Notes under the pieces: model-generated
Databases searched by the model: none
What the model was told of the DNA's origin: nothing
The model's input: only the letters and a program-made list of their open reading frames with translations
Made by a program: the position numbers and the translations under genes
Shown: piece by piece, positions 49,065-58,288 of the stretch
Layout of the letters: the number at the start of each line of letters is the position of its first letter
Position numbering within the stretch: position 1 is the first letter of the stretch
Assembly (NCBI RefSeq): GCF_900114345.1
Contig: NZ_FOZJ01000001.1
Span: forward strand, 744,001-808,000
Length of the DNA stretch: 64,000 nucleotides
Source: Microbacterium sp. cf046
GTDB lineage: Bacteria > Actinomycetota > Actinomycetes > Actinomycetales > Microbacteriaceae
Reading direction: 5' to 3'

Positions 49065-49922
49065 CTAGGCGCGCGGGCGCGGCCGGGCGAGTGGCATCAG
49101 GGCCGACATGGCCCACCGCGGCATCCGGAACATCGGACGGTCCTTGCCGAGCGCATCGATCGCCGACATCTCCGCGACGGTGAGCTCGAAGTCGAACACG
49201 TCGATGTTCGCCGCGATGTGCGCGGGGTCAGTCGACTTCGGAATGGCGACGAAACCGCGCTGAACGTGCCAGCGCAGAATGATCTGCACGGGCGACTTCG
49301 CGTGGCTGCTCGCTGCGGCGAGCACTACGGGCTCACCGAGAAGACTCTTCGATCCGTGGCCGAGCGGATACCACGCCTCGGCCACGATGTCGTGCGACGA
49401 CAGGTAGGGGAGCAGGTCGGGCTGCTGCCAGTACGGGTGCAGTTCGACCTGGTTCAGCACGGGCGTGATCCGCGCCTTCGGAAGGAGGGCATCGAGGTCG
49501 GTCACGGCGAAGTTGCTGACGCCGATCGACCGGACGGTTCCTTCGTCCACTGCCTCTTCCATTGCCTTCCACGCACCGGTGACGTCGCCGACGGGCTGGT
49601 GCAGGAGCAGCAGGTCCACATACCCGCCATCGAGCCGTTCCACCGCCTCGCCGATCGCGACGCGGGCCTTCTCGTGGGGGTAGGCCGACGGCCACAGCTT
49701 GGTGGTGAGGAAGATCTCTTCGCGAGGCACCCCCGAAGCGCGGATGCCGCGTCCGACGGCACGTTCGTTGCGATAGGCGATCGCCGTGTCGATGAGACGG
49801 TAGCCCGTCTCCAGCGCTGACTTGACGCTGGCCTCGCACTCCGCGATGTCGGAGATCAGGTAGACGCCCAGGCCGATCTGCGGCATCCGGAGACCATTCG
49901 AGAGCGGAACGCTGGTCGTCAT
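49065..49922 (-). CDS. Aldo/keto reductase (2,5-diketo-D-gluconate reductase-like)
   Basis: A 285-aa enzyme with the full tetrad: YRLIDTAIAYRNE (Asp, Tyr), IFLTTKLWPS (Lys) and YVDLLLLHQPVGD (His). VSNFAVTDLDALLPKARITPVLNQVELHPYWQQPDLLPYLSSHDI is the AKR signature 2 and its following helix, and VAIPKSTDPAHIAANIDVFDFEL signature 3. It reduces sugars or aldehydes with NADPH. GTG three codons upstream is an alternative start. Monocistronic. Confidence 0.9.
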   Translation of the reverse strand: MTTSVPLSNGLRMPQIGLGVYLISDIAECEASVKSALETGYRLIDTAIAYRNERAVGRGIRASGVPREEIFLTTKLWPSAYPHEKARVAIGEAVERLDGGYVDLLLLHQPVGDVTGAWKAMEEAVDEGTVRSIGVSNFAVTDLDALLPKARITPVLNQVELHPYWQQPDLLPYLSSHDIVAEAWYPLGHGSKSLLGEPVVLAAASSHAKSPVQIILRWHVQRGFVAIPKSTDPAHIAANIDVFDFELTVAEMSAIDALGKDRPMFRMPRWAMSALMPLARPRPRA

Positions 49923-50011
49923 GATTGCCACCCTCCGGCTGGGTCTTGCGCCACGGCCCCATTGTGCGCGCGATCAGGACGTTCCGACAGATCGATCGGT
50001 CGCCGCGGTGG

Positions 50012-50843
50012 TCAGGCGCCGAATCGCCGCTGCAGATCGGCGTAGCCGACGGCACCGTCGAGAAAGCTCAGGGTGCCGGTGTCCAGGAGTTCTCGGCCCG
50101 CGCGCTCGAGTCCGCTGAGTGCGGCTCGGGCAAGACTCGCGCCCACGCTGACCCGCCTGACGCCGAGCGAGAAGAGCGTGGGCGCATCGATGACGTTCGC
50201 GGTCAGCCCGGCGACGATGTTGAGCGGGGCGGGGATGGATGCCGCGAGCCGGCGGATCGTGTCCGCGTCATTCACCCCGGGCACGAAGATGCAGTCGGCC
50301 CCTGCTTCGACGTAGCGCAGCGCTCGTTCGACGGTCTGCTCGAACAGATCCCCGGTGGCGCTCGAAAAGTACGTGTCGGTCCTCGCGTTCAGGACGAAGG
50401 TGCCCGCCGGCGCTGCCGCGCGGGGCGGCGGCCAGTCGATCTGCGGCCTCATCGATCTCGAACAGCACGCCCCCGACGGCATCCTCGAGGTTGGCACCGA
50501 CCACGCCGAGTTCGAGGACTCGTGCAACCACACGACCGACGTCCTCCGGTCCGTCGCCGTATCCGGATTCAAGGTCCGCACTCACCGGCGCGCGCACCGC
50601 ACGGACGATGCGGTCGAGACACTCGAGCATGGTCTCCAGGCCCAGCGCCCCGCCGTCGGGAACCCCCGAGGACCACGCGATGCCCGCGCTGGTCGTCGCA
50701 ATGGCCGGGAAACCGACCCCTTCGAGGATGCGGGCGGACCCGGCATCCCACGCGTTGGGAATGACGAAACCCGGGCCGGCATGCATCGCGAGGAAATCGG
50801 CGCCGCGGTCGATGGACGCTGTCTCGTCATCTCGTGTCGGCAC
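50012..50843 (-). pseudogene. PEP mutase/isocitrate lyase family protein, one-base frameshift
   Basis: Two reading frames together give one complete enzyme of about 276 aa. The first has FVIPNAWDAGSARILEG, TTSAGIAWSSG, SADLESGYGDGP (Mg-binding Asp and catalytic region) and GANLEDAVGG; the second continues as AAPAGTFVLNARTDTYF to the end. The switch lies at a GGGG run (50422-50425): one base fewer restores a single frame reading RLAAARAAAPAG. The gene is otherwise intact, so recent mutation or a sequencing error is likely. The normal product would cleave or mutate a C-P or C-C bond of a 2-oxo or methylisocitrate-like substrate. Confidence 0.78.
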
Positions 50844-50891
50844 GCCTGTATTAAGTGCGCACACCACGGTCCAGGTCAAGAGCGCCCGGAT

Positions 50892-51698
50892 CTAGGTCGC
50901 TGACACTCCGTGCGCTCCGAGGACCGTGGTTGCGAGCGCGCCGGCCGTCACCGCCGCGGTCAAGGCAGCTCGAGGATCGTCGCCGAGAGCGATCCGAGCC
51001 GCCAGCGTGCCGGCGAACGCATCACCCGCTCCGGTGGTGTCGACCACCGCGACCGGGGGTGGAGTGGCATCCCAATCGCCCCATCTCGCACCGCGGGCAC
51101 CAAGAGTCACGCAGGCTCCCGCGGGCCGCCCGAGCAGCGCATGCTCGTGCTCGTTGACGATCACGACATCCGCAAGCTGCAGCAGCGGTGCGGAGCCCGC
51201 GACCACCGGTGAGGCGTTGAGGATCGCGCGCGCTCCGATCGCACGAGCACGCCGGAGCGCGGCCTCGGCGCACTCGAGGGGGATCTCCAGCTGGACCAGC
51301 ACCACCGACGTCTCATGCGGGATGCCGTCCACCACGTCGTCCGGGGTGAGCAGCCCGTTCGCGCCGGCGATGACGACGATGCTGTTCTCTCCGTCCGCGG
51401 CAACGGTGACGATCGCGCGCCCTGTCACCCCGCCGGCGATCACCGAGACCGCTGCCAGGTCGACGTCCGCCGCGCGCAGCGACCTCCGGCACACGTCTCC
51501 GGCATGGTCGTGCCCGACCGCGGCCACCAGCCCGACGCCGGCCCCGGCGCGGGACGCAGCGATGGCCTGATTCGCACCTTTGCCGCCCGGCCGCTCGCTT
51601 CCGTCGTCGCCCGCGACCGTCTCGCCGGGTTTCGGGTGGCGGACGACCCGAACCGTCGTATCGAGGTTCACCGACCCCACCACGACCACTGAGCTCAC
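50892..51698 (-). CDS. PfkB-family carbohydrate kinase (ribokinase-like)
   Basis: A 268-aa kinase: [42 protein letters not shown] (PfkB signature 1, with the sugar-binding GGKGAN), NGLLTPDDV, and [18 protein letters not shown] (signature 2, catalytic Asp). The lid strand [23 protein letters not shown] is that of ribokinase more than fructokinase. GTG overlaps the ThuA-like stop (GTGA), the last gene of a five-gene leftward operon. It should phosphorylate the sugar released by the upstream hydrolases, such as ribose or a close pentose; that is inference. Confidence 0.9.
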   Translation of the reverse strand: MSSVVVVGSVNLDTTVRVVRHPKPGETVAGDDGSERPGGKGANQAIAASRAGAGVGLVAAVGHDHAGDVCRRSLRAADVDLAAVSVIAGGVTGRAIVTVAADGENSIVVIAGANGLLTPDDVVDGIPHETSVVLVQLEIPLECAEAALRRARAIGARAILNASPVVAGSAPLLQLADVVIVNEHEHALLGRPAGACVTLGARGARWGDWDATPPPVAVVDTTGAGDAFAGTLAARIALGDDPRAALTAAVTAGALATTVLGAHGVSAT

Positions 51699-52444
51699 TC
51701 GGCGATGCTCTCATCCTGGAACCAGCCACGGGGGCGGTTCGAGACCTGCGGCAGGGCTCGTTCAACGCGCGGCTTCGCCCACTCCGCGGCATTGGCCAGA
51801 ACGCGATGGATGTCGGCGCGATGGTAGATCGGATAGTTCTGGTCGCCTGGGCTGAAGTAGAAGATGCGTCCCAGACCGCGACGGTACGTCAGCCCCGAGC
51901 GGAACACCTCACCGCCGCTGAAGCTGCTGATGAAGACGAGCTCGTCCGGCGGTGGCACGTCGAAGAACTCGCCGTAGGTCTCGTGCTCGGGCAGCACCAG
52001 CGGGTCGGGGACGCCCACGGTGATGGGGTGCCCTGGGGCGACGCTCCACACCGTCTCGCGGTCCCCGTCGTTGCGCCATCGGAGCGAGCAGGTCGTGCCC
52101 ATCAGCCGGATGAAGATCCGCGAGAAGTGGCCGGAGTGCAGCACGACGAGCCCCATGCCGGACAGCACGTGCTGCGCGACGCGGTCGACGATCGCCCCGT
52201 CGACGGCATCGTGCGCGCGGTGACCCCACCAGAACAGCACGTCAGTCTCAGCCAGCGTCGCTTCGCTCAGGCCATGCTCGGGCTGCTCGAGGGTCGCAGC
52301 AGTCATGGAAGCGTCCGGCAGCAGCTGCTGGACGCCGTTGATGATCGCGCCGTGGATGCCGTCGGGATACAGCTCCGCGATCTCGGGCTGTTCGCGCTCG
52401 TGGACGTTCTCATTCCAGACGGTGATGCGCAGGGGCTCGGTCAC
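51695..52444 (-). CDS. ThuA-like trehalose-utilisation domain protein
   Basis: A 249-aa flavodoxin/class-I-glutamine-amidotransferase-like domain. [29 protein letters not shown] opens it, and [44 protein letters not shown] carries the HSGH segment at the nucleophile-elbow position. [36 protein letters not shown] is the ThuA tail. Such proteins sit in disaccharide catabolism clusters, oxidising or isomerising sugars in an unclear way. GTG start overlaps the GH63-like stop, and its own stop overlaps the kinase. Confidence 0.85.
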   Translation of the reverse strand: MTEPLRITVWNENVHEREQPEIAELYPDGIHGAIINGVQQLLPDASMTAATLEQPEHGLSEATLAETDVLFWWGHRAHDAVDGAIVDRVAQHVLSGMGLVVLHSGHFSRIFIRLMGTTCSLRWRNDGDRETVWSVAPGHPITVGVPDPLVLPEHETYGEFFDVPPPDELVFISSFSGGEVFRSGLTYRRGLGRIFYFSPGDQNYPIYHRADIHRVLANAAEWAKPRVERALPQVSNRPRGWFQDESIAE

Positions 52445-53733
52445 AGCACCTCTCCTTTGGCGTGCAGGCGTTCGTAGAGGTCCAGGCTCAGAGCGGCGGT
52501 CCAGCTGAAGCGCAGCGTACCGCGGGGCTCGCCGCTGTGCGGATCGACATACTCCGGGAAATCGTGGTCGAGTCCGAGGTCGGCCATCTGGCTCGCGAGC
52601 CCGCGCGCCGCATCCGCGAATCCCCGCTCGTGCAGCGCCTCGGCGATGAGCCATGCGGTGTTGAACCACGAGGGGCCGCGCCAGTATCGAGCGGAGTCGA
52701 ACGTCGGCGCGGTCAGGTCGTGACTGGGCACCAGGGCGATGGCGCCGAGACCGAAATGCTCGGAAGACAGCGTCTCGAGCAGTCGGTCGGTGTGCGGGAG
52801 GGCGGGCACGAGGAGGGGGATGAGCCCGGAGATCGTACGGAACCGCTGCTTTCTGCCCGCGACGACGTCGTTTGCGACATAGCAGCCGAGCTCCTCGTCC
52901 CACAGGCTTTCGAGGGCGTCCGAGAGTTCCACGGCACGACGGCGATGGTGCTCGGCATCCGCGCCCAGCAGCTCGGCGATCGTGGCCATCGCCCACTCGG
53001 AGCGGATGAGCAGGGCATGGGTGGCAGGGTCCTCGAGCACGAACGGGTAGCCGGCGTCCTGGTCGTCGCAGTCGTGGTCGCGGTACCGCGCGGCCAGGTA
53101 GAGGTATTTGCCGTACTCCGCGTTGGAGGGACGATGGCTCGCGTCCGCATGATCGAGGTCGGGTCTGGGGATGTCGCTCCCGAACGACGCATCTACCGCG
53201 GCGAGCGGTGCGTCCCAGAACGGGGAGTTGTCCATGCCGCTCTCCCACGGGTGCACGATGTGCACCAGCCCCGATGGGCCGATGCGGCGCTTCTCGAGGT
53301 ACTCGTGCCAGCCCAGGAGCCGCTTGTAGGACCGCGCGAGGAACCGGCGTCGGTCGGACTCGGCGGGGTCGGACTGGTGGACCAGCAGCGTCGCGAGCGC
53401 GTGATTCGGGGGCTGGATGAGCCCGGCGGTCGGCACCGCCGGGCTGCCGGGGATGCGCTCGCTGTGCCAGAACGAGGCGCCGGGGGAGTACTGCACGTCG
53501 AGCCGCGGGTTGAACACGATCTGCGGCAGCCGCCCATCGGCCCATTGCGCGCTGAAGATCGCATCGAGCTCCTGCTGGGCCCGCCGCGGCGAGATGTGCC
53601 GCAGCCCGATCGCGATGAACGCGGAGTCCCAGCTCCACTGGTGGGGGTACAGGCCGGCGGCCGGGACGGTGTACGTCCCCCGCCAGTTCTCGGCGAGCAC
53701 GCGGGTCGCCGCCATCAGCGCGCGGTCGCTCAC
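52441..53733 (-). CDS. GH63-type hydrolase, glucosylglycerate/mannosylglycerate hydrolase-like
   Basis: A 430-aa (alpha/alpha)6 barrel enzyme of MGH1-like/GH63 class. Signature stretches are [58 protein letters not shown] (catalytic Asp in GMDNSP), [27 protein letters not shown] and [14 protein letters not shown] (probable base Glu). These match glucosylglycerate hydrolase of Mycobacterium and its relatives in order and spacing. No signal peptide, so it acts on imported or made compounds. GTG start overlaps the isomerase stop. The aglycone in this operon need not be glycerate. Confidence 0.88.
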   Translation of the reverse strand: MSDRALMAATRVLAENWRGTYTVPAAGLYPHQWSWDSAFIAIGLRHISPRRAQQELDAIFSAQWADGRLPQIVFNPRLDVQYSPGASFWHSERIPGSPAVPTAGLIQPPNHALATLLVHQSDPAESDRRRFLARSYKRLLGWHEYLEKRRIGPSGLVHIVHPWESGMDNSPFWDAPLAAVDASFGSDIPRPDLDHADASHRPSNAEYGKYLYLAARYRDHDCDDQDAGYPFVLEDPATHALLIRSEWAMATIAELLGADAEHHRRRAVELSDALESLWDEELGCYVANDVVAGRKQRFRTISGLIPLLVPALPHTDRLLETLSSEHFGLGAIALVPSHDLTAPTFDSARYWRGPSWFNTAWLIAEALHERGFADAARGLASQMADLGLDHDFPEYVDPHSGEPRGTLRFSWTAALSLDLYERLHAKGEVL

Positions 53734-54527
53734 AGGTATCGCCTGAGCAGTGGCGGCACGGATGGGAGCACCTCTTCGGCGGGGCCGGAGAGCCTGCTCT
53801 CGACCGCGATCGCGCCGTCGTACCCGATCGCCTGAACGGTCGCCCCGAACAGGGCCCAGTCGATGTGGCCGGCACCTGGCTCGAGCCGGTTGGAGTCGCT
53901 TGCCTGGATGTGGCCGATGTAGGGTCCTGCGGCGATCAGCGCGGCTGCCGGATCGGCCTCTTCGATGTTCATGTGATAGGTGTCGGCGGCGATCCGAACG
54001 CTGTCGAGTCCGACGAGCCGGATCAGCCCTACGGCATCAGCGAGCGTGTTGACCATGTGGTCCTCGTAGCGATTGAGCGGCTCGAGGAAGAGGGCGACGC
54101 CCTCTGCGGCCGCCACCTCACCCAAGGTCCGCAGCGAGTCGACCATCACCGCCGTGTCCTCCTCGGACGAGCGCGGTGGTTCGAACGGCGGAAGCCGGCG
54201 GGAGAACATCCCCCAAGACGCAGGTGTCATCGCCCCGCGACCGCCGAGCGCCGCGATCACACGCAGCTGGTCGGCCATCTGCTCGACAGCATCCCGCCGC
54301 AGATCGTCGTCGAAGGCCCCGATGAAGTGGCTCATCTCGACGCAGACGGTAGGCGTGTTCACTCCGCTCGCCACCGCGCGGCGCAGGTCCGGGAGGCGCG
54401 CGGCGAACGCGCCGTCGCCCTGCGCTCGCAGCTCGATTCCATCGAAGCCCCAGGACTGCGCGAGCTCCCACTTCTGTTCCAGGGTTTCGCCCCAGAGCAC
54501 CTGCTCCTGCACGCAGACCGCGTTCAT
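53730..54527 (-). CDS. Sugar phosphate isomerase/epimerase (AP endonuclease-2 type TIM barrel)
   Basis: A 265-aa protein. [25 protein letters not shown]-like second strand, [28 protein letters not shown] (metal Glu), [15 protein letters not shown] (metal Asp and His), [20 protein letters not shown] (His and Asp) and IAVESRLSG (Glu) are all present. That is the metal-binding set of IolE/IolH, xylose isomerase-like and hydroxypyruvate isomerase-like enzymes. It overlaps the dehydrogenase stop (ATGA) and the GH63-like start (GTGA). It probably converts the oxidised sugar intermediate; the substrate is unknown. Confidence 0.88.
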   Translation of the reverse strand: MNAVCVQEQVLWGETLEQKWELAQSWGFDGIELRAQGDGAFAARLPDLRRAVASGVNTPTVCVEMSHFIGAFDDDLRRDAVEQMADQLRVIAALGGRGAMTPASWGMFSRRLPPFEPPRSSEEDTAVMVDSLRTLGEVAAAEGVALFLEPLNRYEDHMVNTLADAVGLIRLVGLDSVRIAADTYHMNIEEADPAAALIAAGPYIGHIQASDSNRLEPGAGHIDWALFGATVQAIGYDGAIAVESRLSGPAEEVLPSVPPLLRRYL

Positions 54528-55567
54528 CGCGTGCCACCCATGTCGATGACGACCTGCAGGGCGTCGCGAGGATTCTCGTCGAGCATTCGATACACGTCAG
54601 CGGCCTCGTCGAGCTGGACCGTGCTGCTGATCAGCGAGAGTGCATCGATCCTGCCGGCGGCGGCAAGTCCGATCACCGTGCTGTTGAGGCGATAGCGGTC
54701 CCACCGGTGGCTGACGGATGGCGCAGGGCCCGAGATCTGCGAGCAGACGAGCTGAACGCGGTTGTGGTGGAACTCCTCGCCGAGGCGAAGGCCGACGGCA
54801 TCCCCCTGCAGGAATCCGGCGGCGACGACGCGCGAGTTGTACGCGACAGACCGGATCGCCTCGTGCAGGGCACGGGCATTGCCGCTGATCTCGATCGCGA
54901 CGTCCGCGCCGCGACCGCGTGTGAGTTCGCGGATCGTCTCGGCGACGGCATCGGACGGATCGAGTGCCACCTCGGCGCCGAGTCGCAGCGCAAGCTCCCG
55001 CCTCGATGCGATGCCGTCGACGGCGATCACGCGCGCGCCGTTGAGGCGGGCGAGCTGCGCGACCAGCTGGCCTGGCACGCCGAGCCCGAAGACCGCCACC
55101 CATTCGCCGACGTGGATGTCGGCATCGATCACGGCGTTCAGCGCCACCGCGCCGATGTGCGAGAAGATGCCCACCCGCGGGTCGGCGTCGGCCGGCAGCA
55201 CCCGGTCGGCCGCCGACGCAGCCGTGAGCACAGCGGAAGTCCGGTGTCCCCACGTGCCCCACACGCGGTCGCCGATCTCGACCTCGGACACGCCGTCGGC
55301 GACCTCGACGATCTCGCCGACTTCTTCGTATCCGAGCGTCGTCACCGGGAATGCGGGCTCGGCCGCACCGTCTGCGAACAGGCGCGACTCGGCGTTCCAG
55401 TGCTTCGTGACGTGCGGGCTCGTTCCCCGATACGCGGTCAGCTCGGTGCCCGCCGATATGCCGGAGAACAGAGTGCGCACACGCACTTCGCCCGCACTGA
55501 GCCCTGGTTCGGGGTCGTCGACGACCGAGACCGTCCGTGCTTCGGGAAACGTGATGCGCAAGCCCAT
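54524..55567 (-). CDS. Medium-chain dehydrogenase lacking canonical zinc ligands
   Basis: A 347-aa MDR enzyme. VRVRTLFSGISAGTELTAYRG replaces the usual Cys zinc ligand by Ile-Ser, and GYEEVGEIVEVADGV replaces GHE. The Rossmann part VFGLGVPGQLVAQLARLNGARVIAVDGIASR has GxGxxG. It resembles BchC-type and 'sorbitol dehydrogenase-like' proteins found in sugar clusters, often oxidising a hydroxyl of a glycoside. AAGGAT precedes the ATG. It is first in the leftward operon and divergent from the solute-binding protein gene, so it shares the AT-rich control region. Confidence 0.85.
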   Translation of the reverse strand: MGLRITFPEARTVSVVDDPEPGLSAGEVRVRTLFSGISAGTELTAYRGTSPHVTKHWNAESRLFADGAAEPAFPVTTLGYEEVGEIVEVADGVSEVEIGDRVWGTWGHRTSAVLTAASAADRVLPADADPRVGIFSHIGAVALNAVIDADIHVGEWVAVFGLGVPGQLVAQLARLNGARVIAVDGIASRRELALRLGAEVALDPSDAVAETIRELTRGRGADVAIEISGNARALHEAIRSVAYNSRVVAAGFLQGDAVGLRLGEEFHHNRVQLVCSQISGPAPSVSHRWDRYRLNSTVIGLAAAGRIDALSLISSTVQLDEAADVYRMLDENPRDALQVVIDMGGTR

Positions 55568-55831
55568 CGGCCCATCCTTTCTCATCGTGTCGACGGCAAC
55601 CATATGCCTACAGTGACGCGATAGACAAGTGTTCTTCCAGAAATCAGACATAAATAGATCGCTGAATCAAAGGTCAAATCTGTGGATTATTGGAGTTAGG
55701 TCTTGTGGCGATACATAAATCAGTGCTTCAATGTCGCAAGCGCTCCAGGTCGTGGATCCGAGTCGATGATGACCAGGCAGTGCTCCGCCCGCAGCGGCGG
55801 AACCTCGATCCCGCTACCGAAAAGAGAGACC
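55568..55831. promoter_or_regulatory. AT-rich divergent control region of the carbohydrate locus
   Basis: About 160 bp here are far richer in A/T than the rest. Rightward, TTGGAG-16-TACATA (55690-55717) could serve the solute-binding operon with a ~105-nt leader. Leftward, TTGACC (55677-55672) with TATTTATG about 15-17 bp on could serve the dehydrogenase operon. ACATAAAT occurs twice (55648, 55713) and TTCT-N3-AGAA once (55632), possible operator elements for the ROK regulator. The remaining bases hold no gene. Confidence 0.5.
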
Positions 55832-57214
55832 ATGCGCAAAGTCCGCGCAGGCGTCGTAGTCGCCTTCACTGCCACCGCCCTGATCCTGTCCGGCTGTTCC
55901 GCCGGCGGCGGGGAGACCGACGAGAAGATCCTGATCTGGACCGTCGAAGACACCGCGGAGCGCGTCGAGGCGCAGCAGGCGATCCTCGATGCATACTCGG
56001 AAGAAAGCGGCGCCGAGATCGAGCTGGTCGCGATCGCCGAGGATCAGCTGGCCACCGTGCTCGCCTCGGCGGCGGCATCCGACCAGCTGCCCGATGCGAT
56101 CGGTGCCGTCTCGCTGAATGCCCTGAATCAGCTCGACACCGACGGTGTCGTCGACTCCGAGGCCGCTCAGGCCATCGTGGACTCCCTGGGCGCCGACACC
56201 TTCTCACCGCGCGCCCTCGAGCTGACCCAGAACGCGGACGGCGCCCAGATCGGCGTGCCGAGCGACGGATGGGCGCAGCTGCTCTTCTACCGGACGGATC
56301 TGTTCGACGCGGCGGGCCTCGATACTCCGACCACGTACGACACGATCGCCGAGGCTGCGACCACGCTGCAGTCCCCCGAGGTCGCCGGCATCGTCGCGGC
56401 GACGGCGCCGGCCGACTCGTTCACGTCGCAGACGTTCGAGCATTTCGCGCTGGCGAACGACTGCCAGCTGGTGGACGACTCGGGTGAGGTCACGCTCGAC
56501 AGCCCGGAATGCGTCGAGGCCATCGACTTCTACACGAACCTGATCAAGGACGGCTCCGTCGCCGGAAACCAGGATGCCGACACCACGCGAGCGACGTACT
56601 TCAGCGGCGGTGCGGCGATGATCGTCTGGTCGTCCTTCCTGCTCGATGAGCTCGCGGGCCTGCGCAACGACGCCCTGCCGACCTGCCCCGAGTGCACGGA
56701 CCCGGCGTTCCTGGCCGAGAACACCGGCATCGTCAGCGCCATCGAAGGACCCGACGGCAGCGAGCCTGCCTCGTTCGGTGAGATCGTCTCGTGGTCGGTG
56801 ATGACGGGAGCCTCCGAAGGCACCCAGGACCTCATCGAGTACATGATGGACGGCGGCTACTCGGACTGGCTCGCGATCGCCCCCGAGGGCAAGATCCCCA
56901 CCCGCCTCGGCACCGCCGATGAGCCGGCGACGTTCACCGACGCGTGGAAGGGCCTGGAGGTCGGCGTCGACACGAAGGCGCTGCTGTCCGACATCTACGG
57001 CGAGGAGGTGCTGGCGGGTCTCGTCGAGGCGCCGAACTCGTTCAACCGCTGGGGCCTCCCGCAGGGTCAGGGAGCGCTCGCCGGTGCAGTCGGCGGACAG
57101 TTCGTGCTCCCCGGGGTGCTGTCGGAGACCATCAACTCGGGCCTGAGCGCCGAGGACGGCGCGAAGCAGGCCGCCGAGCAGGCCAACGCCATCAAGGGAG
57201 ACCTGGGCCTCTAG
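55832..57214 (+). CDS. Extracellular sugar-binding lipoprotein (ABC family 1 SBP)
   Basis: A 460-aa solute-binding lipoprotein: signal MRKVRAGVVVAFTATALILSGC with lipobox LSGC. The mature part starts ILIWTVEDTAERVEAQQAILDAYSEESG and continues with QLPDAIGAVSLNALNQLDTDGVVD, GVPSDGWAQLLFYRTDLFDAAGLDTPTTYD and MIVWSSFLLDELAG, the order typical of CUT1-type oligosaccharide binders. Four Cys residues (two in TCPEC and others) could form disulfides. AAAAGAGAG precedes the ATG. It feeds the two permeases downstream, separated by a strong hairpin. No ATPase is encoded, so a shared MsiK-type one is assumed. Confidence 0.93.
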   Translation: MRKVRAGVVVAFTATALILSGCSAGGGETDEKILIWTVEDTAERVEAQQAILDAYSEESGAEIELVAIAEDQLATVLASAAASDQLPDAIGAVSLNALNQLDTDGVVDSEAAQAIVDSLGADTFSPRALELTQNADGAQIGVPSDGWAQLLFYRTDLFDAAGLDTPTTYDTIAEAATTLQSPEVAGIVAATAPADSFTSQTFEHFALANDCQLVDDSGEVTLDSPECVEAIDFYTNLIKDGSVAGNQDADTTRATYFSGGAAMIVWSSFLLDELAGLRNDALPTCPECTDPAFLAENTGIVSAIEGPDGSEPASFGEIVSWSVMTGASEGTQDLIEYMMDGGYSDWLAIAPEGKIPTRLGTADEPATFTDAWKGLEVGVDTKALLSDIYGEEVLAGLVEAPNSFNRWGLPQGQGALAGAVGGQFVLPGVLSETINSGLSAEDGAKQAAEQANAIKGDLGL

Positions 57215-57221
57215 CCGAGGA

Positions 57222-57255
57222 GTGTGGTGCCTGGGCTCGCGCCCGGGCACCACAC
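57222..57255 (+). repeat. 15-bp stem-loop between binding protein and permease genes
   Basis: GTGTGGTGCCTGGGC-TCGC-GCCCGGGCACCACAC pairs over 15 bp with one G-U and a four-base loop. It sits 7 nt past the stop of the binding-protein gene and 10 nt before the permease ATG and overlaps the region of its SD. No T-run follows. Such hairpins often protect the 5' mRNA and lower expression of the permeases. Confidence 0.72.
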
Positions 57256-57265
57256 ACGGGAGCAC

Positions 57266-58288
57266 ATGATGACAACGGACACGAACCTCCAGCCCGCCGC
57301 TGCCGGCGCGGCATCGTCCCCTCCGTCGGGGGGAAAGCCGACGCGACCGAAGCGCCGGCTCACCCTGACCCAGCACGACGCGCGCACCGGCCTCCTGCTG
57401 ATGAGCCCCACGCTCATCATCGTGGTCGCGGTGGTGGTGGTGCCGCTCATCTGGTCGGTGCTGCTGGCCTTCCAGCACGTGAAGCTCATCCAGATCGGCA
57501 CGGTCAATCCGTTCGGCAACTTCACGCTCGACAACTTCAAGGTCGTGTTCTCCAACGGAGCACTGTGGACGAGCCTCTGGACGACGATCCAGTACACGAT
57601 CGGATCCGTCGTCCTGGTGATCGTCTTCGGACTCATCGCGGCGATCGTCGTGCGTCGTCCGTTCCGCGGTCGCACGCTCGTCCGGGCCGCGTTCCTCCTG
57701 CCCTACGTCGCCCCGGTCGTGGCCGTCACCTTCGTCTGGCGGGTGATGCTGAACCCCGAGTTCGGCATCGTGAACCAGTTCGGCCAGAACGTGCTCGGCT
57801 GGGCTGAGCCGATCCCGTTCCTCTCGCAGGCGACCGGGACCTGGGACCTGCTGGGACTCGAGATCCCGGTGCCCACCGCGCTGCTGACCGTGATCGCGTT
57901 CGAGGGATGGCGCTACTTCCCGTTCGCCTTCCTCTTCATCATGGCCCGGCTCGAGGCACTCTCGACCGAGCCCGAGGAGGCCGCGCTCGTGGACGGCGCC
58001 GGCCCATGGCAGACATTCCGCTACATCATCTGGCCGCAGCTGATTCCGGTGATCGGAGTGCTCGCAGTGCTCCGCACGATATGGACGTTCAACGAATTCG
58101 ACGACATCTTCCTGCTCACCGGCGGTGCCGCAGGCACGCAGGTGGCGAGCGTCCGGATCTTCGATCTGCTCACGATCCAGCGCAATGTCGGCGCGGCTTC
58201 GGCGATGTCGGTCGTGCTCGCGGTGCTGCTCATTCTGATGCTCGCGTTCTATGTCCTGATGATGCGTCGCAGGGGAGAGAAAGTATGA
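57266..58288 (+). CDS. Sugar ABC transporter permease (MalF-like)
   Basis: A 340-aa permease with six helices and a Lys/Arg-rich, Pro-rich cytosolic N-terminus. The EAA loop is present: EPEEAALVDGAGPWQTFRYIIWPQL, with EAAxxDGA contacting the ATPase. LLPYVAPVVAVTFVWRVMLNPEFGIVN and LAVLRTIWTFNEFDDIFLLTGG are typical of MalF/CUT1. Two ATGs in a row; the first follows GGGAG by six bases. Partner is the next gene, overlapping by 4 nt. Confidence 0.92.
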   Translation: MMTTDTNLQPAAAGAASSPPSGGKPTRPKRRLTLTQHDARTGLLLMSPTLIIVVAVVVVPLIWSVLLAFQHVKLIQIGTVNPFGNFTLDNFKVVFSNGALWTSLWTTIQYTIGSVVLVIVFGLIAAIVVRRPFRGRTLVRAAFLLPYVAPVVAVTFVWRVMLNPEFGIVNQFGQNVLGWAEPIPFLSQATGTWDLLGLEIPVPTALLTVIAFEGWRYFPFAFLFIMARLEALSTEPEEAALVDGAGPWQTFRYIIWPQLIPVIGVLAVLRTIWTFNEFDDIFLLTGGAAGTQVASVRIFDLLTIQRNVGAASAMSVVLAVLLILMLAFYVLMMRRRGEKV

